From: Mediterraneibacter agrestimuris
GTDB taxonomy: Bacteria > Bacillota > Clostridia > Lachnospirales > Lachnospiraceae
Direction of reading: 5' to 3'
Length of the DNA stretch: 64,000 nt
Assembly (NCBI RefSeq): GCF_943193195.1
Contig: NZ_CALPDG010000007.1
Coordinates: forward strand, 55,186 to 119,185
The position numbers were made by a program, and so were the translations under genes. Below are positions 1-7,251 of the stretch, in pieces (the first letter of the stretch is position 1; every line of letters begins with the position of its first letter). The notes beneath the pieces are model-generated. The model made no database searches. It saw nothing but the letters and a program-made list of their open reading frames with translations, and was not told the DNA's origin.

Positions 1-353
1 ATAGGAAGTCAGCTGGATTTTTAAGCGTGTCTGCTGCTTGATGGTCTTCTGGCGGAACCGGCCGAGCTGTTCTCTTTACGCATGACTGAGGTTTTGATGG
101 GGTTCAACACACACACGTTGTAACTGCCGTCAACAAGGTGTCTTACAAGGTTGTCGCCGTAGTGTGCCGTCGATTCAAGACCGATGATGAAGCTGTCGTC
201 TTCATAAGAAAATGCAGAGAGACGGGGATCCAACATTTGGAAGCCATCACCGTCATTCATAAATTTGAACGGCTTCATGAGTTCAGTGCCATCAGAAGAT
301 ATGGCTGATGCAAAATGGTTGAGCTTGGCAATGTCGATGCCTACGTAAATCAT
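1..353 (-). pseudogene. IS110-family transposase remnant, internally deleted
   Basis: Reads leftward from an ATG at 353 and runs off the left edge. The N-terminus shows the IS110 DEDD RNase-H-like start (YVGIDIAKLNHFASAISSDG, then GLESTAHYGDNLVRHLV and VCVLNPIKTSVMRK). After MRKEN the frame degenerates and stops near 21. In another frame the same strand (about 1-70) encodes QLGRFRQKTIKQQTRLKIQL, which in intact relatives lies well downstream, past the RKTKTDKVD segment. The gene has therefore lost an internal block and changed frame at the junction. Family membership is clear from the motifs; the deletion is read directly from the two frames. It cannot encode an active transposase. Confidence 0.85.
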
Positions 354-551
354 GAGGTTGTACCTCCCTTTCCTAAAAGTCTGATACTGTGATATCCACA
401 GGCGATTATCATCGTAGACTTGATTGAAATAAGAACTCGGGAATATATGCTCCGGCTCATCCAGCAGATAAACAATTCAGATAAAGGCAGCGGCAATACA
501 CTCCTGTTGAGTAGTCAGGCTACAGGGTAATAATCAAAAGTCCACAGTATC
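354..551 (-). other. Non-coding left end of the IS110 element, possible bridge-RNA region
   Basis: About 200 bases with no gene lie just upstream of the transposase start. In IS110 elements this 5' non-coding end encodes the bridge RNA that pairs with donor and target DNA. The stretch contains a 9-bp inverted pair, GATACTGTG (383-391) and CACAGTATC (543-551), that could close a structured transcript. The bridge-RNA assignment is inference from family knowledge; no fold was computed, and the outer boundary of the element is not defined. Confidence 0.35.
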
Positions 552-591
552 TGAGTTGTATTGAACCACGATATTAAAAAGAAAGGAAGTT

Positions 592-1056
592 ATGGTGTTT
601 TGTTTCTACAAACATCATACAAGGGCTAAAATGCTTGACACGATACCTAACGAAGAAGAAATGACATCTTTAGTTGGAAAATCTCTATATGATGTATGGA
701 ATAAGTTATGTGCTTTAATTGATGAAAAATATGACATGGATTGTTTATGGGATAAAGGCGGTAAAGTATGGAAATATGAATATAAATATCGCCGGGGTGG
801 TAAAACGCTGTGTGCATTATATGCAAGAGAAAACTGTGTGGGGTTTATGATTATCTTCGGGAAAAACGAAAGATTAAAATTTGAAACAGAAAGAGAAAAT
901 TACGGGAAGGAAATTCAAGAAATATATGACAAAGCTCAAACTTATCATGACGGGAAATGGATAATGTTTGAGCCAGTGGATACCTCTTTGTTTAATGACT
1001 TCATTAAACTGTTGAGAATCAAAAGAAGGCCAAACAGAAAGTCAAGTTACTATTGA
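592..1056 (+). CDS. DUF3788 family protein
   Basis: A soluble protein of about 154 residues with no signal peptide or membrane segment. The pattern of an early Glu-rich helix, WKYEYKYRRGGKTLCALYARENC, and the closing W-I-M-F-E-P segment matches the clostridial DUF3788 family, whose function is unknown. The ATG at 592 has a poor, crowded ribosome site (AAGGA only 4 bases away). The ATG at 631, behind AAGGG, gives MLDTIPNEEEM and agrees better with the usual family start. The neighbour downstream is another small protein common in the same kind of accessory region. Nothing shows what it binds. Confidence 0.6.
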   Translation: MVFCFYKHHTRAKMLDTIPNEEEMTSLVGKSLYDVWNKLCALIDEKYDMDCLWDKGGKVWKYEYKYRRGGKTLCALYARENCVGFMIIFGKNERLKFETERENYGKEIQEIYDKAQTYHDGKWIMFEPVDTSLFNDFIKLLRIKRRPNRKSSYY

Positions 1057-1087
1057 ATCATATAAATCAAAATTGGGAGGAAAAATT

Positions 1088-1522
1088 ATGTTATCAATTT
1101 GCGGGGCCGAATGCTGCGGCGAATGTAATAGAAGAGATGATTGCGGTGGTTGCGTGAAAACAGAGGGACATCCATTTGGAGGAACATGCATTGCGGCAGA
1201 GTGTATCAAACGGGGCGGTTTTGAAGTGTTCAAAAAGATGAAAGAAACGTTGATTGAGGAATTTAATGCGCTTGGGATTCAAGGTCTACATGTGAATGAC
1301 CTAAATTTGTTGAATGGATTTTACGTTAATTTAGAGTATACATTGACAAACGGGCAATCCGTAAAATTGCTGGAAGATAATCGTGTTTATTGGGGAAATC
1401 AAATTGAAATCTCCGGCAGTGACAGATGCTATGGCATTGTGGCGGATGATAAGTATCTTCTTGTGTGTGAATATGGATGCAATGGTGCGGAGCCGCAGAT
1501 AGTTGTATATAAAAGGCGATGA
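1088..1522 (+). CDS. Cys-rich DUF3795-like protein, C-terminus probably frameshifted
   Basis: The start is the ATG at 1088 behind GGGAGG with a 7-base gap. The N-terminus is a cysteine cluster (CGAECCGECNRRDDCGGC, then C-I-A-A-E-C) typical of DUF3795-like proteins and probably metal-binding. The rest is a small alpha/beta domain of unknown role. The frame ends at TGA 1520-1522. Skipping one A of the AAAA run at 1511-1514 instead continues as GDDFSFIELEGVRFYIDMDY and stops at 1593-1595. That tail reads as protein, so the gene has likely gained one base, truncating about 25 residues. A read error would give the same picture. Function is unknown. Confidence 0.6.
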   Translation: MLSICGAECCGECNRRDDCGGCVKTEGHPFGGTCIAAECIKRGGFEVFKKMKETLIEEFNALGIQGLHVNDLNLLNGFYVNLEYTLTNGQSVKLLEDNRVYWGNQIEISGSDRCYGIVADDKYLLVCEYGCNGAEPQIVVYKRR

Positions 1523-1648
1523 CTTCTCGTTTATTGAATTGGAAGGTGTGAGGTTTTACATAGACATGGATTATAAAATGATTGTCCCGAGGTGAACTTG
1601 AGTAGCATGACAAGGTAAAGATGGATATTGTGAGGAGAAATTAGAAAG

Positions 1649-1721
1649 ATAAAAGAAGTGATCTTAGACAAGGTGAGAAGTATAGTCAAGGTTACTTCTT
1701 TTTTTATTTAGGAAACTTCCG
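1649..1721 (+). repeat. Left copy of a ~74 bp direct repeat flanking the TetR-flavodoxin pair
   Basis: Begins ATAAAAGAAGTG and ends GGAAACTTCCG. The second copy lies at 2929-3002 in the same orientation, about 83% identical by eye. Each copy can pair its AAGAAGT start with an ACTTCTT-like end followed by T-rich sequence, so it may also act as a transcription terminator. No repeat of this type is seen elsewhere in the window. Confidence 0.75.
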
Positions 1722-1761
1722 AAAAGCATGTGATTGCTTTCTTACTTATAATTTAATTGTA

Positions 1762-1826
1762 TTGACTTTTGTCTGGTATAGAAATATAATCAACTTATAT
1801 AAATGACTTATATAAATTGATTATAT
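1762..1826 (+). promoter_or_regulatory. Promoter and palindromic operator of the TetR gene
   Basis: TTGACT (1762-1767), a 17-base gap and TATAAT (1785-1790) form a near-consensus sigma-A promoter. A perfect 10-bp inverted repeat, ATATAATCAA (1784-1793) and TTGATTATAT (1817-1826), overlaps the -10 box and ends just before the ribosome site. Between its arms is a tandem CTTATATAAATGA-like repeat. Position and symmetry suggest the TetR protein represses its own operon here; that is inference. Confidence 0.75.
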
Positions 1827-1838
1827 GGAGGGGCAACA

Positions 1839-2411
1839 ATGCCAAAACAACGGATAACAAAAGATATGATAGTAGATGTCGCTTTTGAAATTGCCCGTAG
1901 AAGTGGTATGGAGAAGGTGATGGTCAAGAGCATTGCTGATGAACTTGGTTGTTCGGTGCAGCCGATTTACAGTTATTGTACTAATATGGATGGACTTCGT
2001 GAGGATGTTGGAAATAAAGCAAGGAGTTTCATCAGAAGATACATTGTTTCCCACATTGACAGGAATGATTTGTTCCGAAGTACCGGTAGGGCATATATTC
2101 AGCTCGCGAAAGAAGAACCTTATATTCTAAAAATGTTTATTTTGCAGGAACGCAAAAACATAACTTCCTTAAATGATATATATGAAACTGAAACGAATCC
2201 CGATATGGCAGAAGTGATTGCCAAAGACTTAGATATAAGCGTTGAATGTGCAAAGCGGCTACATTTGAATATGCTGATCTATACGATTGGTCTTGGTACG
2301 ATTTTTTCTGTATCTTCACCGGGCATACCTATAGATGAGATTTTTTCACAGCAGGGGCTTGTATACCAGATATTTATGAACGATGCACTAAGAAGGAGGG
2401 AGGAAAAGTAA
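1839..2411 (+). CDS. TetR/AcrR-family transcriptional regulator
   Basis: 190 residues. Residues about 8-55 form the TetR DNA-binding helices (MIVDVAFEIARRSGMEKVMVK, then SIADELGCSVQPIYSYCTNM). The C-terminal two thirds is an all-helical ligand/dimer domain without a recognisable ligand signature. A GGAGG site sits 8 bases before ATG 1839. It overlaps the next gene by one base (TAATG), so the two are co-transcribed. The partner is a flavodoxin, which suggests a redox or electrophile cue, but the inducer is unknown. The palindrome at 1784-1826 makes autoregulation likely. Confidence 0.85.
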   Translation: MPKQRITKDMIVDVAFEIARRSGMEKVMVKSIADELGCSVQPIYSYCTNMDGLREDVGNKARSFIRRYIVSHIDRNDLFRSTGRAYIQLAKEEPYILKMFILQERKNITSLNDIYETETNPDMAEVIAKDLDISVECAKRLHLNMLIYTIGLGTIFSVSSPGIPIDEIFSQQGLVYQIFMNDALRRREEK

Positions 2412-2932
2412 TGAAAACAGCAATCATTTATAATTCACAAACAGGGTTTACAAAGCGGTATGCCAAATGGATAGCAAAATCGGCAGGGGCAGACTGCATT
2501 GAATTATCAGTTGCAAAAAAGAAAGATTTGACATCATATGATGCAATTATTTTCGGAAGCTGGGCTTGTGCGGGCAGTATCAGTAAAATCAGTTGGTTTA
2601 AGAGCAATATAGACAGGTGGGCAGATAAGAAGCTGATTGTATTTTGCGTTGGGGGAAGTCCGATAGACAATCCAGAAATTGAAATAGCCTTTAAGCAGAT
2701 TTTTAATGAATCAGAGCGAAAAAAGGTAAAAATATTTTATTGCCCGGGAGGATTCAGTTATGAGAAAATGTCTGTTCCGTCTAAGCTTATGATGAAAATG
2801 TTTGTAAAAACGCTTAAAGCAAAAAAAGACAAGACCAAAGAAGAACAGGTAATGTTAAAAATGATTTCTTCATCCTATGATATTTCGGATAAAAAATATA
2901 TTGAACCAATTTTGCAATGTCTGGAAAAATAA
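2411..2932 (+). CDS. Flavodoxin-domain protein
   Basis: 173 residues. The N-terminus IIYNSQTGFTKRYAKWIAK is the phosphate-binding loop of a flavodoxin (S/T-x-T-G-x-T type), followed by DAIIFGSWACAG and LIVFCVGGSP strands that frame the FMN site. It resembles the HemG-like Flavodoxin_5 group found next to TetR regulators in clostridia. It is predicted to be a cytoplasmic FMN electron carrier or protoporphyrinogen-oxidase-like protein; the partner is unknown. Its stop codon lies inside the right copy of the flanking repeat. Confidence 0.8.
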   Translation: MKTAIIYNSQTGFTKRYAKWIAKSAGADCIELSVAKKKDLTSYDAIIFGSWACAGSISKISWFKSNIDRWADKKLIVFCVGGSPIDNPEIEIAFKQIFNESERKKVKIFYCPGGFSYEKMSVPSKLMMKMFVKTLKAKKDKTKEEQVMLKMISSSYDISDKKYIEPILQCLEK

Positions 2933-3002
2933 AAGAAGTGGTCTAAGACAAGGTGAGAAGCCGTAGTCAAGGTCGCCTCTTTTCTATTCAGGAAACTTTC
3001 CG
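2929..3002 (+). repeat. Right copy of the ~74 bp direct repeat
   Basis: Starts at the flavodoxin stop codon and ends GGAAACTTTCCG. It is a diverged direct copy of 1649-1721. The pair brackets the TetR-flavodoxin genes, so the cassette may have been inserted or duplicated by recombination between such repeats. About 130 bases follow before the next gene, with a TATAAT at 3096-3101 as the only promoter-like motif. Confidence 0.75.
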
Positions 3003-3132
3003 CAGAGGCTAGGAGAGTTGTTCTGATGCGGACATCATTTTCTGACAATACAAGACTGTTTGTGATATATCTACATTTTGTGTTTTCTTTTTTGCTATAA
3101 TCTGATTACAAAATGAAAAAGGAGGCGCTAAA

Positions 3133-3612
3133 ATGTACTCATGTCAATATCACATGCAGACAAGAAAGCAAGAAAAAGTAAATTATTCAGGTATGGATCC
3201 GAATCCATATCTGCGTAAAACGGATCCTACATATAGCCAGCATAAGACAGACCCCTGGCGTAATAAGACACCACATGCATCCTCAGGGGGAGAAATGCAT
3301 CACATTATTCCGCTTAATATAGCACACATGCATGAGAATTATTTTAACGAAAATAATGTGAATCAACCTTGGAACTTAATCGAATTAGATGGAGCGCCAG
3401 GGACAAATTTGATGATACCTCCTTCTCCAAACGCATTTCATAGAGCTACCGCGGCGACTTTACATCATAATGCTTATGATAACCGAGTACGGATGCGGCC
3501 TTTAAGAAGCCTTGCACAAGCAATAACAGCTGCTGGTGCAATAAGACAACAGATTGTCAACCATCCTTTAAATATTCCAAAAGATAATTTAGAGAACAGT
3601 GGAATAGGTTAA
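3133..3612 (+). CDS. Small orphan HNH-like (toxin-type) nuclease
   Basis: 159 residues with a strong ribosome site (AAGGAGG, 8-base gap) at ATG 3133. The core GGEMHHIIPLNIAHMHEN, followed about 25 residues later by NQPWNLIEL and NAFHR, fits a beta-beta-alpha metal finger of the HNH/endonuclease VII type: a His-His pair, an Asn before the helix and a later His. Such domains are common at the C-termini of polymorphic toxins. Here it stands alone with a Pro/Lys-rich N-terminus and no secretion signal. No immunity gene follows; the next 400 bases hold only a transporter remnant. It could be a detached toxin tip, a restriction-type nuclease or a phage-derived gene. Confidence 0.55.
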   Translation: MYSCQYHMQTRKQEKVNYSGMDPNPYLRKTDPTYSQHKTDPWRNKTPHASSGGEMHHIIPLNIAHMHENYFNENNVNQPWNLIELDGAPGTNLMIPPSPNAFHRATAATLHHNAYDNRVRMRPLRSLAQAITAAGAIRQQIVNHPLNIPKDNLENSGIG

Positions 3613-3749
3613 AAATAAAGCTCGGAACGGATTGGTTTAATTGACTCATAGAAACAATTTGAATTTAATCTTCAAATCATTTGCGGCAATTCTTTTAGTA
3701 AGTCAAATACCCGATAGAATATTCATGTTTTTGCTTGTTATAAAAATGC

Positions 3750-3903
3750 GGTAACCTCTGCATTTGTCGGAATCCTTCTGTTGGTCATGGTGTATGCTGT
3801 TGGGGGCATGTGGATGTCGTCCTTCTGTCCCCTCTGTTTTTTTATGTTTGCATTACTGGCATTGGACGGTGATGTAGGCTGTTAATTTTCATCTGCCGGA
3901 AGG
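3750..3903 (+). pseudogene. Shredded remnant of an MFS transporter gene
   Basis: Four short blocks match in order the intact MFS gene at 32224-33420. Bases 3756-3805 resemble 32517-32566, 3800-3843 resemble 32657-32702, 3843-3882 resemble 33229-33268, and 3883-3903 resemble 33371-33391. Between blocks, hundreds of bases are missing. At least the first deletion joins at a short shared word (CTGTTGG). Nothing here is translatable. The remnant explains most of the gene-free stretch 3613-4032; bases 3613-3749 show nothing else recognisable. Confidence 0.8.
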
Positions 3904-3967
3904 CGAATAAATGGTTGTGATTTTGACTCCATATAGCGAAAGATAGTAAAGAATAATAAAAAAGATA

Positions 3968-3999
3968 TTGACAAATACCGAGAGTTAGCATAAACTAAC
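3968..3999 (+). promoter_or_regulatory. Promoter with a metal-repressor-like inverted repeat
   Basis: TTGACA (3968-3973), 17 bases, TAAACT (3991-3996) precede the small Cys-rich gene. GTTAG (3984-3988) and CTAAC (3995-3999) form an inverted repeat over the -10 box. The TTAG...CTAA core resembles DtxR/IdeR-type iron-repressor sites. Control by iron is inference from this resemblance and from the downstream gene family. Confidence 0.5.
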
Positions 4000-4032
4000 C
4001 ATAAAAGAATATAGAAGTGAGGTGTAGAATTT

Positions 4033-4170
4033 ATGGGAACAATAATTGTACTACTTATATTGGCAGGAGCTGTAGGACTTGTCCTACGGAAAATGATAAA
4101 GGATAAAAAGGCAGGAAAATCTATACATTGCGGCGGAGACTGCGGTCATTGTAAGAATCCGTGCCGGTAG
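4033..4170 (+). CDS. FeoB-associated Cys-rich membrane protein
   Basis: 45 residues: MGTIIVLLILAGAVGLVLRK forms one membrane helix, followed by a Lys-rich linker and the tail CGGDCGHCKNPC. This matches the small FeoB-associated Cys-rich family normally encoded beside feoA/feoB, the ferrous iron transporter genes. A GAGGTG ribosome site lies about 8 bases ahead of the ATG. No feo gene is in this window, so it stands apart from its usual partners. Family assignment rests on length, the single helix and the C-x3-C-x2-C tail. The role in iron uptake is inferred. Confidence 0.75.
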   Translation: MGTIIVLLILAGAVGLVLRKMIKDKKAGKSIHCGGDCGHCKNPCR

Positions 4171-4199
4171 AATCTCGTCCATGATCTAGACGGATCATC

Positions 4200-4343
4200 A
4201 GCCTGTAGATAACTAATCCATGAATAACAGACTGGAATAATATCCTGTTCATTTCCATCGCTTTGTTCAGCGGTTTTAAAAGCATTTTTAACTATCTGAT
4301 ATATGGAATCATAGTCAGTCTGCTGATCTGTTTGCATTGTCAT
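4200..4343 (-). pseudogene. N-terminal fragment of a GNAT acetyltransferase
   Basis: Reading leftward from ATG 4343 (GGAGG at 4352-4356 on that strand), TDYDSIYQIVKNAFKTAE followed by SDGNEQD matches the start of a GNAT N-acetyltransferase. After NEQDI the sequence no longer resembles the family, and the acetyl-CoA binding part is absent. About 40 residues of a ~150-residue protein remain. It is probably a deletion relic of the same accessory stretch. Confidence 0.6.
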
Positions 4344-4448
4344 CGAAAGTGCCTCCATGATTTCTGAATAGTCTTTATAATATTTTACCTGGTTCTCAAT
4401 AAAAATATAAGTTTCAAAATAGATATAGTAAGAACAGGTAAGCTCTGC

Positions 4449-4477
4449 TTGACAATTTGAAGTAGCTTAGCTATATT
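4449..4477 (+). promoter_or_regulatory. Promoter of the LacI-family regulator gene
   Basis: TTGACA (4449-4454), a 17-base gap and TATATT (4472-4477) lie about 70 bases before the regulator start. No clear copy of the TTAAGTTAA operator word is seen here, so the regulator may not be strongly autoregulated. Confidence 0.65.
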
Positions 4478-4549
4478 AAATGTAGTGGATTAATAAGTTT
4501 ATTTAACATAAGGATAGGGAAATGTTAACTTAGAATGGAGGAATTGTGA

Positions 4550-5560
4550 ATGGCTAAGGATGTGACGTTGGCAGATATAGCAGCAAAAGTTGGGGTTAGT
4601 AATGTTGCTGTGTCAAAAGCATTGTCCGGAAAGCAGGGGGTGAGTGATGAACTCAGAGTCAAGATCAAAACTATTGCGGATGAAATGGGGTACGTCTCTA
4701 ATACAACATCCAAGCCAGAGACTGGAAATATTGGTGTAATTATTCCTGAAAATTATTATGGATTTTCTATTTCATTTTATGGACAGCTTTATGAAAAGGT
4801 TGTAAGGGCTTTATATGACAATCAATATTTCGGGATTCTGGAATTACTTACAAATGAAGATGAAAAAGCAGGTAATATTCCGAAAGTAATGCAAGATGGC
4901 AAGGTGGATGGATTAATCTTTCTTGGGCAAATGGATGAGAGATATATTATTAATATGGTGAAGCAAACGGAACTGCCGGTGTTTTTTTTAGATACCTATG
5001 TTCCTTTTATAGAACTTGATACGGTTATTTCGGATGGATACTATGGGACTTATCAGTTAACAAACTATTTAATAGAATTAGGACATAGAAAAATTGGATA
5101 TGTAGGCAGTGTGGATGTAACCAGCAGTATCGCGGACAGATATTGGGGATACAGGCATTCATTGAGGGAGAACCGGATTGCGTTTGAACCGGAATGGGAG
5201 ATACCTGATCGTGGTGAAAACGGAAAGCTCCTTGAGAAAATACTGGAAGAGCCGGGGGATTTGGATGCTTTTGTGTGTAACTGTGATGGGACAGCCCAGA
5301 TTTTGATTAGAAATCTTGAAGAGGCCGGATATCGAGTGCCGGAAGATTTTTCAGTGGTTGGATTTGATAATTTTTTACCGATAGGTATGAATGAACATCA
5401 GATTACTTCTTATGAAGTCGATATGGAACGTATGGCGGAAATGTGTGTAAAAGGATTGATCAAAAAAATCAAACATAAGAAATATGACAGTGGGATTCAG
5501 ATTATAACAGGAAGAATAGTTAAAAAGAAGACTGTAAAAAGTCGGAATAAAGGTAATTGA
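4550..5560 (+). CDS. LacI-family transcriptional regulator of the mannan locus
   Basis: 336 residues. Residues 6-52 are the LacI helix-turn-helix plus hinge (TLADIAAKVGVSNVAVSKAL). Residues about 60-325 are the periplasmic-binding-protein-like sugar domain (IGVIIPENYYG, DGLIFLG, GHRKIGYVG, VVGFDNF). A GGAGG site precedes ATG 4550. The gene sits just upstream of, and parallel to, the ABC importer and phosphorylase operon, with a terminator between. The palindrome at the importer promoter is the obvious target. The effector is presumably a manno-oligosaccharide or a phosphorylated mannose intermediate; this is inferred from position. Confidence 0.88.
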   Translation: MAKDVTLADIAAKVGVSNVAVSKALSGKQGVSDELRVKIKTIADEMGYVSNTTSKPETGNIGVIIPENYYGFSISFYGQLYEKVVRALYDNQYFGILELLTNEDEKAGNIPKVMQDGKVDGLIFLGQMDERYIINMVKQTELPVFFLDTYVPFIELDTVISDGYYGTYQLTNYLIELGHRKIGYVGSVDVTSSIADRYWGYRHSLRENRIAFEPEWEIPDRGENGKLLEKILEEPGDLDAFVCNCDGTAQILIRNLEEAGYRVPEDFSVVGFDNFLPIGMNEHQITSYEVDMERMAEMCVKGLIKKIKHKKYDSGIQIITGRIVKKKTVKSRNKGN

Positions 5561-5561
5561 G

Positions 5562-5592
5562 GAAGGGTGATTTATGATCACTCTTCTTTTTT
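5562..5592 (+). terminator. Rho-independent terminator after the LacI gene
   Basis: GAAGGGTGAT (5562-5571), a five-base loop, ATCACTCTTC (5577-5586) and six Ts follow the stop codon directly. One pair is a G-T wobble. It separates regulator and importer transcripts. Confidence 0.85.
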
Positions 5593-5741
5593 AATTAAAT
5601 TAAGTTAAACAAAAGGTTGTGTTTCAAGCGGGGAAGATATATAAAATAAAAGAAAAATAGTAATAATAGACAAAAAACGATTACAATTATTTGCTAAATT
5701 GACGAAAATGAAAAGTACATATGTTTATTAATGAAAAAATA

Positions 5742-5783
5742 TTGAGTTTGTTAAGTTAATATGTTATAGTTAATTTAACTTAA
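5742..5783 (+). promoter_or_regulatory. Importer operon promoter with LacI-type operator
   Basis: TTGAGT (5742-5747), 17 bases, TATAGT (5765-5770). A perfect 9-bp inverted repeat, TTAAGTTAA (5751-5759) and TTAACTTAA (5775-5783), brackets the -10 box. A further half-site, TTAAGTTAA, lies just after the terminator near 5597-5605. The arrangement is what a LacI-type repressor would use; binding by the 4550-5560 product is inferred. Confidence 0.75.
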
Positions 5784-5830
5784 AAGTAAGTCTATAAAAA
5801 AGAAAAGGAGAATAGTTATGAAGAAAAACA

Positions 5831-7189
5831 TTGAAACGGGTACTGACAGTAGTACTTGGAGCAACGATGGTTATGTCACTTACAGCTTGTGGAGGCAAAA
5901 AGGAGAAGGTTGAAAAGCAAGAGGTAGACGTAACGATTGATCAGATTAAGCTGGGAGAGGACTATACGGATATCAAAGCGGATCTGAAATTCCTGACACA
6001 CAAGACAGATGTTGTCGATACTACTTTTAAGGGATATGTTGAAGAATTTCAAAAAATGTATCCGAATATTAATGTCGAATACGAAGGAATTACAAATTAT
6101 GCAGATGATATTACAACACGTCTTACCACAGGTGACTGGGGAGATATCTGTATGATTCCTATGACAGTGGATAAGGATGAACTTGGAAATTATTTTGCTG
6201 CTTTGGGAGAAAAAGAAAAGCTTTCGGAAATATATGAAGGCAAGTTCCTGGAAGCATATTCTTATGAGGACACTTCTTATGGCGTTCCGTCTATGGCAAA
6301 TGTTCAGGGGGTTGTATATAACAAGGCAGTGTTTGAGGATGCAGGAATAACAGAAGTTCCTAAAACACCGGATGAATTTTTGGATGCGCTGCAAAAAATT
6401 AAAGACAATACAGATGCAATCCCGCTTTATACAAACTTTGCGGCAGGATGGACCATGACAGCATGGGATGCATATATTGACGGGGGAGCAACCGGAGATC
6501 CAGATTTTGCATATGAAGGATTGACAAAGGGAGAAAATCCGTTTTCTGACAGAGGTGACGGCACCGGTCCGTATGCTGTATATAACACTTTATATGAAGC
6601 TGTAAAACGTGGACTTACTGAAGAAGATCCGACTACAACTGACTGGGAAGGAAGTAAGGGAATGCTAAACAGCGGTAAGATTGGATGCATGGCTCTCGGC
6701 TCATGGTCACTGGTTCAAATGCAGCAGGCTGGAGATAATGCAGATGATATTGGATATATGGCATTTCCTATTACAGTTGACGGAAAACAGTATATTGCAG
6801 CCGGTGGTGATTATAACTATGGTATTAACTGCAATAGCTCAACAGATAATCAGATTGCTGCAATGTGCTATATTAAATGGCTGCTGGAAGAATCCGGATT
6901 TGCACAGGGAGAGGGCGGATTATCTGCAGTAATCGGAGCTGAGATGCCGGATGCACTTGCGGCATTGGAAGGTGTAGAGCTTGTAGTTAACAATCCGGCT
7001 CCAAGTGAGGATGTGAACTTATTTAATGATGTAAATAATGAGTCTGAGTTGGGAATCAATGTATCCGGAGCAATACCTAAAGAAATTGTTGAAGAAGCTA
7101 CAGCTGGTACAAAAACGATGGAAGATATGGTGAATGAATGGAATGAAAAATGGACAGCTGCTCAGGAGTCTAATGGTATTACATATTAA
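5831..7189 (+). CDS. ABC importer sugar-binding lipoprotein, start disrupted by a one-base shift
   Basis: Extracytoplasmic binding protein for oligosaccharides (family 1 type, about 450 residues). A lipoprotein signal (LKRVLTVVLGATMVMSLTAC, lipobox T-A-C-G) precedes the ligand domain. As written, this frame opens only with TTG 5831, which has no ribosome site at proper distance. The good start, ATG 5818 behind AAGGAG with a 7-base gap, is in another frame. Removing one A from the A5 run at 5824-5828 gives M-K-K-T-L-K-R and joins the frames perfectly. So either there is a real frameshift (switching off or slippery) or a base error. Two permeases and manno-oligosaccharide enzymes follow, so the likely ligand is beta-manno-oligosaccharide. 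No ATPase gene is nearby; a shared MsmX-like ATPase elsewhere is expected. Confidence 0.85.
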   Translation: MKRVLTVVLGATMVMSLTACGGKKEKVEKQEVDVTIDQIKLGEDYTDIKADLKFLTHKTDVVDTTFKGYVEEFQKMYPNINVEYEGITNYADDITTRLTTGDWGDICMIPMTVDKDELGNYFAALGEKEKLSEIYEGKFLEAYSYEDTSYGVPSMANVQGVVYNKAVFEDAGITEVPKTPDEFLDALQKIKDNTDAIPLYTNFAAGWTMTAWDAYIDGGATGDPDFAYEGLTKGENPFSDRGDGTGPYAVYNTLYEAVKRGLTEEDPTTTDWEGSKGMLNSGKIGCMALGSWSLVQMQQAGDNADDIGYMAFPITVDGKQYIAAGGDYNYGINCNSSTDNQIAAMCYIKWLLEESGFAQGEGGLSAVIGAEMPDALAALEGVELVVNNPAPSEDVNLFNDVNNESELGINVSGAIPKEIVEEATAGTKTMEDMVNEWNEKWTAAQESNGITY

Positions 7190-7251
7190 TATTAGTCAGT
7201 GGGGTGAAAATCCCACTTTTTAATAGGGAGAAAGGAGTGTGTAGAGGGTTT

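Noticed and set aside
4146..4358. Treating the minus-strand frame as an intact 70-residue gene
   Set aside because: Only the first ~40 residues match the GNAT start, and the acetyl-CoA site is missing; the rest is unrelated sequence.
5876..6394. Minus-strand frame of 172 codons inside the binding-protein gene
   Set aside because: Antisense shadow; the plus strand shows a lipoprotein signal and binding-protein fold.
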